From Pseudomonadota bacterium (lineage in GTDB: Bacteria > Pseudomonadota > Gammaproteobacteria > Burkholderiales > Rhodocyclaceae), in contig JAFEDJ010000011.1 in the NCBI GenBank assembly GCA_018241685.1, forward strand, positions 186,001 to 250,000: a stretch of DNA of 64,000 bases, written 5' to 3'. The notes beneath the pieces are model-generated. The model did not search any database. It saw only the letters and a list, made by a program, of their open reading frames with translations, and was not told where the DNA came from. Shown here one piece after another: positions 46,694 to 56,677 of the stretch (positions within the stretch are counted from its first letter, which is position 1; each line of letters starts with the position of its first letter). A program made the position numbers and the translations under genes.

Positions 46694-47197
46694 TTACTTC
46701 TTGGGGGTCAGCTTGGTGAAGGCCTGGAAGGCTTCGGTGGAGGCCTTGGTCATCTGCTCGTAGGCGGCACGAGCGGTGTCCATGGCGCTCTGGATGGAGC
46801 CCAGGGCATTGTGGTCGCCGATAGGCAGGCCCTTGAAGAGCTTCTGGAAGGAGTCGACGACGTCCTGGCCGCCGCCGGTCAGCTGTTCGGTGACCATCTT
46901 GCCGACTTCGGCTTGGGTCTTGGCGGTGATCTCGGCGATTTCGCGCGCACAGGTCAGCATCTTCTCGGTGGTGCTCTGGGCGTAGGCGGTACGCAGGTTC
47001 AGGGCTTCGGCCGGATCCTTGACGCCGGACAGGGCCTTGGCATTGGCGACGCCTTCTTCGAACAGGGACTTGGCGGTGCCGACCTGCAGTTCCATGATGC
47101 GCTGGGAGTTCTCGATGGAGAGCTGGGCCAGACGCATGGCGGCTTCCAGGTTCTTCTTCTGAATCTCGTTGAATTGCTGTTCTTGCTTTGTAGCCAT
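46694..47197 (-). CDS. Phasin family protein
   Basis: This small amphipathic helical protein coats polyhydroxyalkanoate granules and sets their size and number. The 167-aa protein has the phasin pattern: 'MRLAQLSIENSQRIMELQVG', then 'SLFEEGVANAKALSGVKDPAEAL', and a C-terminal 'AYEQMTKASTEAFQAFTKL'. It ends in Lys-Lys with no signal peptide. GGAGAAA precedes the ATG at 47197. It is a monocistronic unit with its own terminator, flanked by a CoA-transferase gene that fits polyhydroxybutyrate metabolism. Confidence 0.92.
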   Translation of the reverse strand: MATKQEQQFNEIQKKNLEAAMRLAQLSIENSQRIMELQVGTAKSLFEEGVANAKALSGVKDPAEALNLRTAYAQSTTEKMLTCAREIAEITAKTQAEVGKMVTEQLTGGGQDVVDSFQKLFKGLPIGDHNALGSIQSAMDTARAAYEQMTKASTEAFQAFTKLTPKK

Positions 47198-47337
47198 AGA
47201 TTTTCTCCACACGTTGTTATTGAACAGTAAGAGCCCCAGACTGAATCCCTCCCGTGGCCTCCTGTGAAAAACGATAGCACAGGCTCTTATGAGGGCGATG
47301 GCAGGAGGGCAAAAAAACGGTGTGCAATAGTGCATTA

Positions 47338-47355
47338 TGTTGCACTGCAGCAACA
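47338..47355. promoter_or_regulatory. Candidate PhaR-type operator upstream of the phasin gene
   Basis: TGTTGCACTGCAGCAACA is an inverted repeat (TGTTGC/GCAACA) around ACTGCA, with further TGCA and GTGCAA copies at 47321-47334. TGC-rich sites of this kind precede phasin genes controlled by the granule-sensing repressor PhaR in other bacteria. It lies ~140 nt before the phasin start. Assignment to PhaR is inference. Confidence 0.4.
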
Positions 47356-47372
47356 GCTGTGGCGTAGAACCC

Positions 47373-49376
47373 TCACTGTCCGTCCGTCAGCCCGGCCCGG
47401 GCCTCTTCGGCCGAATCGAAAATCCCGGGCGAAAGGTGCCGGGCGCTGAGTGCATCGCCGAGCTTCGTACGCAGGAAGGGGTTGGTGGCGTAGCGGGTGA
47501 CCTGGGAATAATGGGTTTCCATCAAGCCCTTGATCATGTTTGCGTAGGGTTCGATCAGCTCGTCGAGAATGTCGAAGCCGTGGTAGTTCACCACCACCGG
47601 CACCTTGTGGCCGACCGGGTCGAGAATGCCGGTGACCAGGCGGTGGATCCGGTCCACGTCGTCGGCGTGGCGCAGGCGCAGGTTGTCGAAGTCGATGAAG
47701 AACAGGTTCTGTCCGGCGTCGTAGTGGAAGCGCGATTCCAGCGGTGTGGCGAGGATGGTCTGGCGCAGCTCCATCGGCGCGTCGCGGAAGATGCGTTCGT
47801 CCATCACGCACGGCGTGCCGCGGATGATCGGCTTGAAGGCCATGTGGGCGAGGATGTCCCGTTCCACGTCGATGCCCGGGGCAACCTCGATCAACTCCAC
47901 GCCGGCGGGGGTCAGCTCGAAGACGCAGCGTTCGGTGATGTAGAGCACCGGTTGCTTGCGCCGCACGGCCTCGGCGCCGCTGAAGGTGCGGTGCTCCACT
48001 TCCTTGACGAACTTGACCGCCTTGCCTTCGACGAGGATCTTCAGCCGGCCGTCCTGCAGCGCCACTTCGAGGCCACCGGCGGTGAAGGTGCCGACGAAGA
48101 CGACTTTCTTGGCATTCTGGCTGATGTTGATGAAGCCGCCGGCGCCGGTCAGCTTGGGGCCGAACTTGGAGACGTTGAGGTTGCCCTGCTCGTCGGCCTG
48201 GGCGAGGCCCAGGAAGGCGAGGTCAAGGCCGCCGCCGTCGTAGAAGTCGAACTGGCTCGGCTGGTCCACGATGGCCGCGGTGTTTACCGCCGCCCCGAAG
48301 TTGAGCCCGCCCTGGGGAATGCCGCCGATCACGCCGGGTTCGGCGGTGAGGGTCAGCAGGTCGATGACCCGTTCCTCCGCCGCCACCGCCGCGACGCCTT
48401 CGGGCATGCCGATGCCGAGGTTCACCACCGCGTTGGGGATCAGCTCCATTGCTGCGCGGCGGGCGATGATCTTGCGCTCGCTCATCTCCATCGGCTCGAG
48501 GGATGTGACCGGGATGCGGATCTCGCCCGAGAAGGCCGGGCTGTACTGCTCCATGAAGGTCTGCATGTGCCACTCGGGGCGCTCGGCCACCACCACGCAG
48601 TCCACCAGAATGCCGGGGATCTTTACCTGCCGCGGGTTTAAGGAGCCCGATTCGGCGATGCGCTCCACTTGTGCGATGACGATGCCGCCGCTGTTGCGTA
48701 CCGCCATCGCGATGGCCTGGCCTTCGAGCGTGAGGGCTTCCTTCTCCATCGTGATGTTGCCGTCCTGGTCGGCGGTGGTACCGCGCACGATGCCGACGCT
48801 GATCGGGAAGGCCTTGTAGAACAGGTATTCCTCGCCATCGATCTCCATGATGCGCACCAGGTCTTCGGTGGTGCAGCTGTTCACCTTGCCGCCGCCGAAG
48901 CGGGGATCGACGAAGGTGCCGAGGCCGACACGGGTCAGCGTGCCTGGCTTGCCGGCGGCGATGTCCCGGTACAGGTGGGTGATGACGCCCTGGGGCAGGT
49001 TGTAGCCCTCGATGCGGTTGGCTACGGCCAGTTCCTGCAGGCGAGGCACTAGGCCCCAGTGGCCGCCGACCACACGTTTGACCAGCCCTTCGTGGCCGAG
49101 ATGATTGAGGCCGCGATCCTTGCCGTCGCCCTGGCCGGCGCCGTAGACGAGGGTCAGCCCCTCGGGCTTGCCGCGGCCGTCGCTGCTCTGGTCGCGGGTT
49201 TCGAGGAAGCGCTGTTCGAGGGCGATGGCGATGTTCTCGGGAAAGCCGATGCCGACGAAGCCGGTGGTGGCGAGGGTGTCGCCCGAGCGGATCAGCTTGA
49301 CCGCGTCGGCGGCGCTGACCACCTTGCCGGTGTTGCGGCCTTGCGGCGGGGAGAGTTTAGGTTTTGTCGGGTTCAT
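47373..49376 (-). CDS. Acyl-CoA:acetate/3-ketoacid CoA-transferase (fused alpha-beta, long form)
   Basis: This family I CoA-transferase moves CoA between short-chain acids, for example acetoacetate, propionate or acetate. The 667-aa single chain contains both halves: the alpha-like part ('[21 protein letters not shown]', '[20 protein letters not shown]') and the beta-like part with the catalytic Glu346 in '[14 protein letters not shown]'. YdiF-type enzymes end near residue 530. Here about 130 more residues follow ('[20 protein letters not shown]'), possibly a separate small domain. The ATG at 49376 is preceded by AAAGGAGACCC. Location between phasin and a GntP-type permease suggests use of 3-hydroxybutyrate/acetoacetate. 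Confidence 0.9.
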   Translation of the reverse strand: MNPTKPKLSPPQGRNTGKVVSAADAVKLIRSGDTLATTGFVGIGFPENIAIALEQRFLETRDQSSDGRGKPEGLTLVYGAGQGDGKDRGLNHLGHEGLVKRVVGGHWGLVPRLQELAVANRIEGYNLPQGVITHLYRDIAAGKPGTLTRVGLGTFVDPRFGGGKVNSCTTEDLVRIMEIDGEEYLFYKAFPISVGIVRGTTADQDGNITMEKEALTLEGQAIAMAVRNSGGIVIAQVERIAESGSLNPRQVKIPGILVDCVVVAERPEWHMQTFMEQYSPAFSGEIRIPVTSLEPMEMSERKIIARRAAMELIPNAVVNLGIGMPEGVAAVAAEERVIDLLTLTAEPGVIGGIPQGGLNFGAAVNTAAIVDQPSQFDFYDGGGLDLAFLGLAQADEQGNLNVSKFGPKLTGAGGFINISQNAKKVVFVGTFTAGGLEVALQDGRLKILVEGKAVKFVKEVEHRTFSGAEAVRRKQPVLYITERCVFELTPAGVELIEVAPGIDVERDILAHMAFKPIIRGTPCVMDERIFRDAPMELRQTILATPLESRFHYDAGQNLFFIDFDNLRLRHADDVDRIHRLVTGILDPVGHKVPVVVNYHGFDILDELIEPYANMIKGLMETHYSQVTRYATNPFLRTKLGDALSARHLSPGIFDSAEEARAGLTDGQ

Positions 49377-49408
49377 TTTCGGGTCTCCTTTGGCGGTCGG
49401 GGCGTGGC

Positions 49409-50800
49409 TCAAACGATACCGAAAAGATAGTAGGCGGTGATCACCACGAAGACCGCGGAAGTCTTGATGACCGTGATCGCGAAGATGTCGCCGTAGGACT
49501 GCCGATGGGTCAGGCCGGTGACCGCCAGCAGGGTGATCACGGCGCCGTTGTGGGGCAGGGTGTCCATGCCGCCGGAGGCCATCGAGGCGACCCGGTGGAA
49601 GACTTCCAGCGGAATGCCGGCCGCCTGGGCGTTGGCGATGAAGGTCTCGGCCATCGCCGCCAGCGCGATGCTCATGCCGCCGGACGCCGAGCCGGTAATG
49701 CCGGCCAGCGTGGTGATGCTGATGGCTTCGTTGATGAGCGGGTTGGGGATCGCCTTGAGGGCGTCGGCGATGTAGATGAAGCCCGGCAGCGCGGCGATGA
49801 TGGCGCCGAAGCCATACTCGGAAGCGGTGTTCATCGACGCCAGCAGGGCGCCGCCGACGGCGGCCTTGGAGCCTTCGGCGAATTTCTCCATCACCGGCTT
49901 GAAGGCGAACGCCAGTACGCACAGGATGCCCAGCAGCAGCGCTGCCTCCACGGCCCAGATCGCGGCGATCTTGGTGACGTCGGTGGAGATCGGCTTGGCC
50001 AGGCCGGGCAGAACGAGGTCATGCATCTTGCCGTAGAGGTCGGGGATCACATTGGTAAACACCTTGTTGAAGATACCGACGACGAACAGCGGCAGGATTG
50101 CGACGACCGGGTTGGCGAGCTTCTCGTGGGTGAAGGGTTCCGGTTCGTTGAGCAGCTTGTCGCCGTAGCCCTCGCCGGCGTTCTGGGCTGTGCGGCGGCG
50201 CCAGTTGAGGAAGGTCAGGCCGACGATCAGGATGAACACCGCGCCGATCACGCCGAGGGACGGGGCGGCCCAGGTGTTGGTCTTGAAGAAGGTGGTCGGG
50301 ATGATGTTCTGGATCTGCGGCGTGCCGGGCAGGGAGTCCATCGTGAAGGTGAAGGCGCCCAGTGCGATGGTGCCGGGGATCAGGCGCTTGGGAATGTTGC
50401 CCTGGCGGAACATCTCGGCGGCGAAGGGGTAGACCGCGAAGACCACCACGAACAGGGACACGCCGCCGTAGGTGAGTAGCGCGCAGACCAGCACGATGGA
50501 CAGCATCGCCCGCTCGCGTCCGACCATGTTGATCACCGATGAGACGATGGCCTTCGAGAAGCCCGACAGCTCAATGACCTTGCCGAATACGGCGCCGAGC
50601 ATGAAGACCGGGAAATACAGCTTCACGAAGCCGACCATCTTGTCCATGAAGAGACCGGTGAAGGCGGGGGCCACCAGGCCGGGGTCAGTGAACAGGACGG
50701 CCCCAAGGGCCGCCACCGGAGCAAACAGAATCACGCTGTAGCCCCGGTAGGCGATGAACATCAGAAATACCAGGGCTGCGATGACTATCAGGAAATCCAT
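49409..50800 (-). CDS. GntP-family permease, probable 3-hydroxybutyrate or related hydroxyacid transporter
   Basis: The inner-membrane H+ symporter has 463 aa and about 12 hydrophobic helices. Motifs of the GntP family are '[21 protein letters not shown]', '[19 protein letters not shown]' and '[13 protein letters not shown]', and the end '[19 protein letters not shown]' is typical. Relatives transport gluconate or D-beta-hydroxybutyrate. The neighbouring CoA-transferase (32 nt downstream) and phasin favour a hydroxybutyrate-type substrate, which is inference. AAGGACC precedes the ATG. A sigma54-type promoter and a long palindrome lie upstream. Confidence 0.88.
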   Translation of the reverse strand: MDFLIVIAALVFLMFIAYRGYSVILFAPVAALGAVLFTDPGLVAPAFTGLFMDKMVGFVKLYFPVFMLGAVFGKVIELSGFSKAIVSSVINMVGRERAMLSIVLVCALLTYGGVSLFVVVFAVYPFAAEMFRQGNIPKRLIPGTIALGAFTFTMDSLPGTPQIQNIIPTTFFKTNTWAAPSLGVIGAVFILIVGLTFLNWRRRTAQNAGEGYGDKLLNEPEPFTHEKLANPVVAILPLFVVGIFNKVFTNVIPDLYGKMHDLVLPGLAKPISTDVTKIAAIWAVEAALLLGILCVLAFAFKPVMEKFAEGSKAAVGGALLASMNTASEYGFGAIIAALPGFIYIADALKAIPNPLINEAISITTLAGITGSASGGMSIALAAMAETFIANAQAAGIPLEVFHRVASMASGGMDTLPHNGAVITLLAVTGLTHRQSYGDIFAITVIKTSAVFVVITAYYLFGIV

Positions 50801-50908
50801 GGTCCTTACCTTTCTGTAACAACGACGAGACGGAATCGAAGCGGAAACGGGAACGGAAATGCTGATGTTGCGGAACTGCGTGGCGACGGAATAAATGAAA
50901 AAATGGTC

Positions 50909-50924
50909 GGCAAAGATTACGCCA
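50909..50924 (-). promoter_or_regulatory. Sigma54 (-24/-12) promoter candidate for the permease/CoA-transferase operon
   Basis: On the minus strand TGGCGTAATCTTTGCC matches TGGCAC-N5-TTGCA with the invariant GG and GC exactly 10 bp apart. Transcription would start near 50898, giving a ~98-nt leader. A sigma54 activator would be needed; none is encoded immediately beside it. Confidence 0.6.
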
Positions 50925-50956
50925 TATGGGTGATGCGTATGGCGTTGTTTTGTTAG

Positions 50957-50994
50957 GGGTATTCCCTTAGGCATAAGGACCTAAGGGAATACCC
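50957..50994. promoter_or_regulatory. 15-bp perfect inverted repeat upstream of the permease promoter
   Basis: GGGTATTCCCTTAGG (50957-50971) pairs perfectly with 50980-50994 around an 8-nt spacer. No T tract follows on either strand, so it is unlikely to be a terminator. Its position, ~33 bp upstream of the -24 element, suggests a regulator binding site, although sigma54 enhancers usually lie further away. Confidence 0.55.
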
Positions 50995-51270
50995 GGAAGG
51001 TTCTGCGGCGGGAGGCGAAAGGGAAATGGATACCGGGGCGGTGGAATACACTCTCGATTAGAAAGACTGATTCTCCCGGGCTGAATGGCGGAGGTCGGGC
51101 CGATGGCGGGCAGTCACTGTCAGCCACGATTGGAGGCACAGATAAGCTTGCGGTGTCGGGAAACTTTACGGACGTCGCCCAGGCCGGACTTGGAGAGCAG
51201 GTAAGCGATTGAATCGATTTTTATTCTTTTCCCTGGCGTATAAATTGCTGTTTCCAGGCACCGGGGAATG

Positions 51271-51307
51271 TTTGCATTACCCATGCAAATAGGAGGGGTA
51301 ATGCAAA
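51271..51307 (+). promoter_or_regulatory. Alternative RNA hairpins around the start of a 13-codon ORF
   Basis: TTTGCAT (51271-51277) can pair either with ATGCAAA at 51283-51289 or with the longer GGTAATGCAAA at 51297-51307, where TTTGCATTACC gives 11 perfect pairs. The long pairing hides the start codon of the mini-ORF and loops out AGGAGG; the short one frees both. The two structures exclude each other, as in a translational switch. Confidence 0.45.
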
Positions 51308-51342
51308 CAATAAAGAAATATTGTTGGTTCTCCGCGAGGTAA
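51301..51342 (+). CDS. Possible 13-residue leader peptide
   Basis: The ORF ATG CAA ACA ATA... encodes MQTIKKYCWFSAR and stops at TAA. AGGAGG lies four bases before the ATG, the best Shine-Dalgarno match in this 1.1-kb gap, and the start is enclosed in an alternative hairpin. It is too short for homology. It may be a leader peptide for the downstream 41-codon ORF or chance. The surrounding gap (50801-51912) has no longer convincing gene. Confidence 0.35.
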   Translation: MQTIKKYCWFSAR

Positions 51343-51513
51343 TCCGGGCACACGCAGGGCTGGCAGGCGCGAGTCAGTGCTGCTGTATCGTATGTCGCGT
51401 TTTTTGGCTTTGGGCATGTTCCGCATGCGGGGCCAGCGTGAGCTTCTAGCATTGCACTGGTCTGTTCCGGGTTCTCTTGCGGTATCAAGCACAAGCCGGG
51501 GAGGAGCAGAATC

Positions 51514-51639
51514 ATGAGCCCGCTGAGTTGGTGGTTCGATTACTGGGCCGGCGCTTTCGACGCGTACCTGTCGCACGTGGGTGGGGGGCGGTACTTGTGG
51601 TCGTCGGAGGAACGTCTCCCGGACTGCGGCTGGAGGTGA
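51514..51639 (+). CDS. Small aromatic-rich protein, 41 aa
   Basis: The ORF starts at an ATG preceded by GGGGAGGAG and ends in TGA. It encodes 'MSPLSWWFDYWAGAFDAYLS...' with four Trp and three Tyr in 41 residues, and is not long enough for a membrane helix plus domain. 'FDYWAGAF' is faintly like the 'DYWADAW' start of some polyhydroxyalkanoate-related proteins. A strong terminator lies 59 nt downstream and an upstream switch-like region precedes it, so a real short transcript is likely. The function is unknown. Confidence 0.45.
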   Translation: MSPLSWWFDYWAGAFDAYLSHVGGGRYLWSSEERLPDCGWR

Positions 51640-51697
51640 TCCGTTAGCCTGCCGCCCAACGGCGTTGCCGGGGGCGACGGTGGAATGGTGCACGTAT

Positions 51698-51740
51698 AAG
51701 AAATGCCTTTCGTCGGTCGACGAAGGGCATTTCTTTTTTT
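51698..51740 (+). terminator. Strong Rho-independent terminator in the 50.8-51.9 kb gap
   Basis: The long stem AAGAAATGCC...GGCATTTCTT has an inner TTCGTCG/CGACGAA helix, with TTTTT after it (51731-51740 including the T run). No annotated gene ends here, so it implies a transcript covering the small ORF at 51514-51639. Confidence 0.85.
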
Positions 51741-51912
51741 GAACTCGGCGGGATTGTGTGTGGAATACGGCACGCTGGTCCTCCTGCCGTGTTCAAGTCC
51801 GCGGAGCTTGAGTCGTTAAGGGCAAGTTTGTCCGGCCCGGGAAAGGGCCGGGCAAGGTCGGGACGCACATTGGCCTGCGTGCCGGCTGTAGTCTTGTCCG
51901 AGATGCATCCGA

Positions 51913-54321
51913 ATGGAAAACGAAAACCGCCACGATCAGTTGTTACGCTGGTCCCTGATCGAAAACGCCTTCGCCCAGGGGCAAGGGGGGGCCTTGCTCA
52001 ATGGCCTCGCGGTGCTCTGCGTTGCCTGGCTGCACAAGTCCATGACGGGGGACTGGCTGGCGATTCCGTGGCTGCTGGCGATGCTGGCCGCGGTCGTTGT
52101 CCGGGTTGCCACGTTGCGGCTGGGTGAGCGGACGTTTGCCGCACGGTCGCTGAATTTCATGGAGCGCCTGTTCTGGATGCCGCTGGCGGCGGTGTCTGTC
52201 CTGTGGGCGCTGTTGCCGTTCCAGCTGCGGCCGGATATCAGTACCGGGGAGGTGCTGGTGCTGGCGCTCATCCATTTCGGTCTGGCCGGCCGGGCGGCAT
52301 CGGTGCTGGCGCCGGTGTTGTGGTCGGCACGCTTCTACATCGCCTGCCTGCTGTTGCCGGGTGCCTTGCTGTTCGTTGCGCTGCCGTTGCCCGGCTCCGC
52401 GGTGCTCGGTGGGCTGACGATGTGCTACCTGGCGACCATGCTGTCGGCCCACTGCTGGGCGCGGAAAACCTTGCTGGCGGCCCGGCGCAGCCTGATCGAG
52501 AACCAGGGGCTGCTGGGTGAGGCGCGTCGGCAGCAGGAGGTCGTCGAGTCGCTGAACCGGGATCTGGTGGCTGCGCGTGATGCGCTGACCTCGCAGAACG
52601 CCGGGCTGGAGCGCATGGTGGCAGAGCGTACCGCCAAGGTCCGGTTGGCCTCGGCAGCCATCGAGAACATTGCGGCGGGTGTCATCGTCACGGACGCGGA
52701 AGGCCTGATCGTCGAGGCCAATCCGGCCTTTTGTGCGATGACCGGAATGTCGCCGGTGTCCATCGTGGGGCAACCCATTGGAACCTTGAATCCTGCCGAC
52801 CACGATCCGCTGGCGGTCGAGGCCATGTGGGGCGAACTGCGCCGCCTCGGCCACTGGTCCGGTGAAGTATGGAGCCGCAAGGCGGACGGCGGTTTGTTCC
52901 TTGAGCGTCGTTCCATCGATGCGGTACGTGACGCGGACGGGAAGGTTACGCACTACGTGTTTGCAGTCACCGACATCACGGAGTCCCAGGAGAAAGATGA
53001 GCGGATCCGCTTCCTGGCCTTCCATGATGCGCTGACCGGCCTGCCCAACCGCTTCCTGCTGGAGGATCGCCTGCGCCACGGCATCGAGATGGCGCGCCGG
53101 GATCGGGAGCAACTGGGCTTGATGTTCCTCGACCTGGACCAATTCAAGAGTGTCAATGACAGCCTCGGTCATCAGGTTGGCGACATGCTGCTGGTGGAGG
53201 TCGCCCAGCGGGTGAAGAGCCTGGTGCGCCAGTCCGACACCGTGGCGCGGCTGGGCGGCGACGAGTTCGTGGTGTTGGTGCGCGGCCTGCAGAATGGTCG
53301 GGTCTGCGCCACACTGGCTCGCAAGATCATCGAGGCGATCAGTGAGCCCATTCAGGTCCTGTCCCATCGTATCAATATCGGCACATCGGTCGGTGTGGCC
53401 GTGTTTCCGGACGACGGCAGCGATGGCACCACCTTGATGAAGAACGCCGACGTGGCGATGTATGCGGCGAAGGCTGCGGGGCGAGGCGTCTATCGCTTCT
53501 TCGAGCCTGCCATGTCGGAGGCCGCACGCTTGCGGCTGGAACTGGAAACCGCCTTGCGCCACGCATTGGCTCACGGGGAGCTGAGTCTGCACTACCAGCC
53601 CAAGGTGGGGGCCACTAACGGTGAGATCGTCGGCTACGAGGCGCTGCTGCGCTGGCACAACGCCGAGCGGGGCGCCATCCAACCATCCCAGTTCATTCCG
53701 GTGGCGGAGGATTGCGGCCTGATCGGCGAGTTGGGGCGGTGGACCCTGCGTGAGGCCTGCCGGCAGATTGCTGCCTGGCATCGTGCGGGCTACGGATGGC
53801 AGCGGGTGGCGGTGAATATCTCGGCGCGCCAGTTCGTCGAGGGCGACCTGGTCGGCGAGATCCTGTGCCAGGCCGAGGCCGCAGAGATCCCGCCGACCCT
53901 GCTGGAGATCGAACTGACCGAGAGCATGGTGATGAACCGTCCGGAAGAGGCGGCCCAAACCCTGCAGGCACTCAAGGAGCTGGGCGTGACGGTGGCCATC
54001 GACGACTTCGGCACCGGCTATTCGAGCCTCGCCTACCTGCGCCGTCTGCCAATCGATGTGCTGAAGATCGACCGCTCCTTCGTCGGTGAGGCCGACCTGG
54101 ACGAACACGGTGTTGCAATCATCCATACCATCCTGGCGTTGGCGCGCACCCTTGGATTGGCGGTGGTTGCCGAAGGTGTTGAGACGGAAAGCCAGGCAGA
54201 TCTGTTGCGGCGCGGCGGCTGCGATTTCCTGCAGGGCTACCTGTTCAGTCGGCCGGTGCCGGCCGGGCTCATCGAGGAGCGCTGGCGGGCTGCGTCCGGT
54301 ACGGTGGCGGCGGTCTCCTGA
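51913..54321 (+). CDS. Membrane-anchored PAS-GGDEF-EAL cyclic-di-GMP protein
   Basis: This 802-aa signalling protein makes and/or degrades cyclic-di-GMP. Residues ~25-190 form five or six membrane helices, followed by a coiled-coil (~195-240), a PAS domain (~245-370), a GGDEF domain with intact GGDEF at 448-452 and an EAL domain beginning 'YEALLRW' (Glu576). 'DDFGTGYSSLAYLRRLPID' and 'VAEGVETESQADLL' show that the phosphodiesterase residues are present. Both activities could therefore be real. It is transcribed away from the phenol regulator; a link to phenol catabolism is not evident. The ribosome binding site is weak. Confidence 0.93.
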   Translation: MENENRHDQLLRWSLIENAFAQGQGGALLNGLAVLCVAWLHKSMTGDWLAIPWLLAMLAAVVVRVATLRLGERTFAARSLNFMERLFWMPLAAVSVLWALLPFQLRPDISTGEVLVLALIHFGLAGRAASVLAPVLWSARFYIACLLLPGALLFVALPLPGSAVLGGLTMCYLATMLSAHCWARKTLLAARRSLIENQGLLGEARRQQEVVESLNRDLVAARDALTSQNAGLERMVAERTAKVRLASAAIENIAAGVIVTDAEGLIVEANPAFCAMTGMSPVSIVGQPIGTLNPADHDPLAVEAMWGELRRLGHWSGEVWSRKADGGLFLERRSIDAVRDADGKVTHYVFAVTDITESQEKDERIRFLAFHDALTGLPNRFLLEDRLRHGIEMARRDREQLGLMFLDLDQFKSVNDSLGHQVGDMLLVEVAQRVKSLVRQSDTVARLGGDEFVVLVRGLQNGRVCATLARKIIEAISEPIQVLSHRINIGTSVGVAVFPDDGSDGTTLMKNADVAMYAAKAAGRGVYRFFEPAMSEAARLRLELETALRHALAHGELSLHYQPKVGATNGEIVGYEALLRWHNAERGAIQPSQFIPVAEDCGLIGELGRWTLREACRQIAAWHRAGYGWQRVAVNISARQFVEGDLVGEILCQAEAAEIPPTLLEIELTESMVMNRPEEAAQTLQALKELGVTVAIDDFGTGYSSLAYLRRLPIDVLKIDRSFVGEADLDEHGVAIIHTILALARTLGLAVVAEGVETESQADLLRRGGCDFLQGYLFSRPVPAGLIEERWRAASGTVAAVS

Positions 54322-54354
54322 CCCCCGCCGCCGCCACGGGCCGCCACCCGTCGC

Positions 54355-56034
<1,680 letters not shown>

Positions 56035-56144
56035 GATGTCTCCTCCAGCGTCTTCCGCCGCTTGATAGGAATAATGATGGCCGGCGCAATGCCGGGCGGC
56101 GGGAGACAGGGTCTTATACCACGTGGCCGATATGGGCTCGCGGA

Positions 56145-56163
56145 CGCTCCGCACAGCGGAGCG
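56145..56163. other. Hairpin in the divergent region between dmpR and the ferredoxin gene
   Basis: CGCTCCGC and GCGGAGCG form an 8-bp perfect stem with loop ACA, lying in the dmpR leader. There is no T tract. It could be an operator or a leader structure. Confidence 0.4.
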
Positions 56164-56179
56164 CCGATTCCTCATCAGC

Positions 56180-56208
56180 TTGCGTTATAAGTTTATTGGC
56201 GATAATAA
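56180..56208 (+). promoter_or_regulatory. Possible sigma70 promoter for the ferredoxin gene
   Basis: TTGCGT (56180-56185) and TAATAA (56203-56208) are 17 bp apart in a strikingly AT-rich patch of the divergent region. No -24/-12 element with correct GG-N10-GC spacing was found here, so this gene may be expressed without DmpR. Confidence 0.35.
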
Positions 56209-56292
56209 TACATAATCTCGAGAAAAATGAAGCCGGACCGATTCGCCATCCAGAGCGAGCAATCCGGATCGATGATGTACCAGGAGGAGACC

Positions 56293-56667
56293 ATGGCCCA
56301 GAAGTACCTGATCCATATCGGAAACAGCGGTGAGGATTACACCTGCGATGCCGAGCTGAACCTGTTGCGTGGCATGGAAGTGCTGGGACGGCGGGGCATT
56401 CCCGTTGGTTGCCGCGGCGGTGGCTGCGGGATCTGCAAGGTGGCGATCCAGTCCGGCAGCTACGAGGCCCGCAAGATGAGCCGCGACTGCGTGAGCGCGG
56501 AGGAGGAGGCGAGTGGAGTGGTGCTGGCCTGTCGTGTCTTCCCCCGTGGCGAAATGTCCCTGACCGTGGTCGGCAAGATGGTCAAGGCGTTGGAGCGGGG
56601 CGTCGAAAAGAAGGGGGCATCCTTGGATGCCCCCGTGCCGGCGATGCCGGCCAGGCCAGCGAACTAG
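56293..56667 (+). CDS. dmpQ: Plant-type [2Fe-2S] ferredoxin, DmpQ/XylT-like
   Basis: The 124-aa ferredoxin has cluster ligands Cys40, Cys45, Cys48 ('GCRGGGCGICKV') and Cys80 ('VLACRVFP'). In phenol and xylene pathways such ferredoxins reduce and reactivate catechol 2,3-dioxygenase whose iron has been oxidised. AGGAGGAGACC before the ATG at 56293 fixes the start, although the frame is open upstream. The C-terminal ~25 residues are a Pro/Ala-rich tail absent from short homologues. The gene lies beside the regulator and not inside the dmp operon, which is unusual. Confidence 0.87.
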   Translation: MAQKYLIHIGNSGEDYTCDAELNLLRGMEVLGRRGIPVGCRGGGCGICKVAIQSGSYEARKMSRDCVSAEEEASGVVLACRVFPRGEMSLTVVGKMVKALERGVEKKGASLDAPVPAMPARPAN

Positions 56668-56677
56668 ACAGTTAGCT

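Noticed and set aside
51120..51515. A 131-codon minus-strand ORF in the long gap
   Set aside because: No ribosome binding site at its start, no recognisable domain and composition like non-coding sequence. The plus strand offers better small-ORF signals.
56122..56140. TGGCC...GGGC as a sigma54 promoter for the ferredoxin gene
   Set aside because: The GG to GC spacing is 9 bp; sigma54 requires 10.
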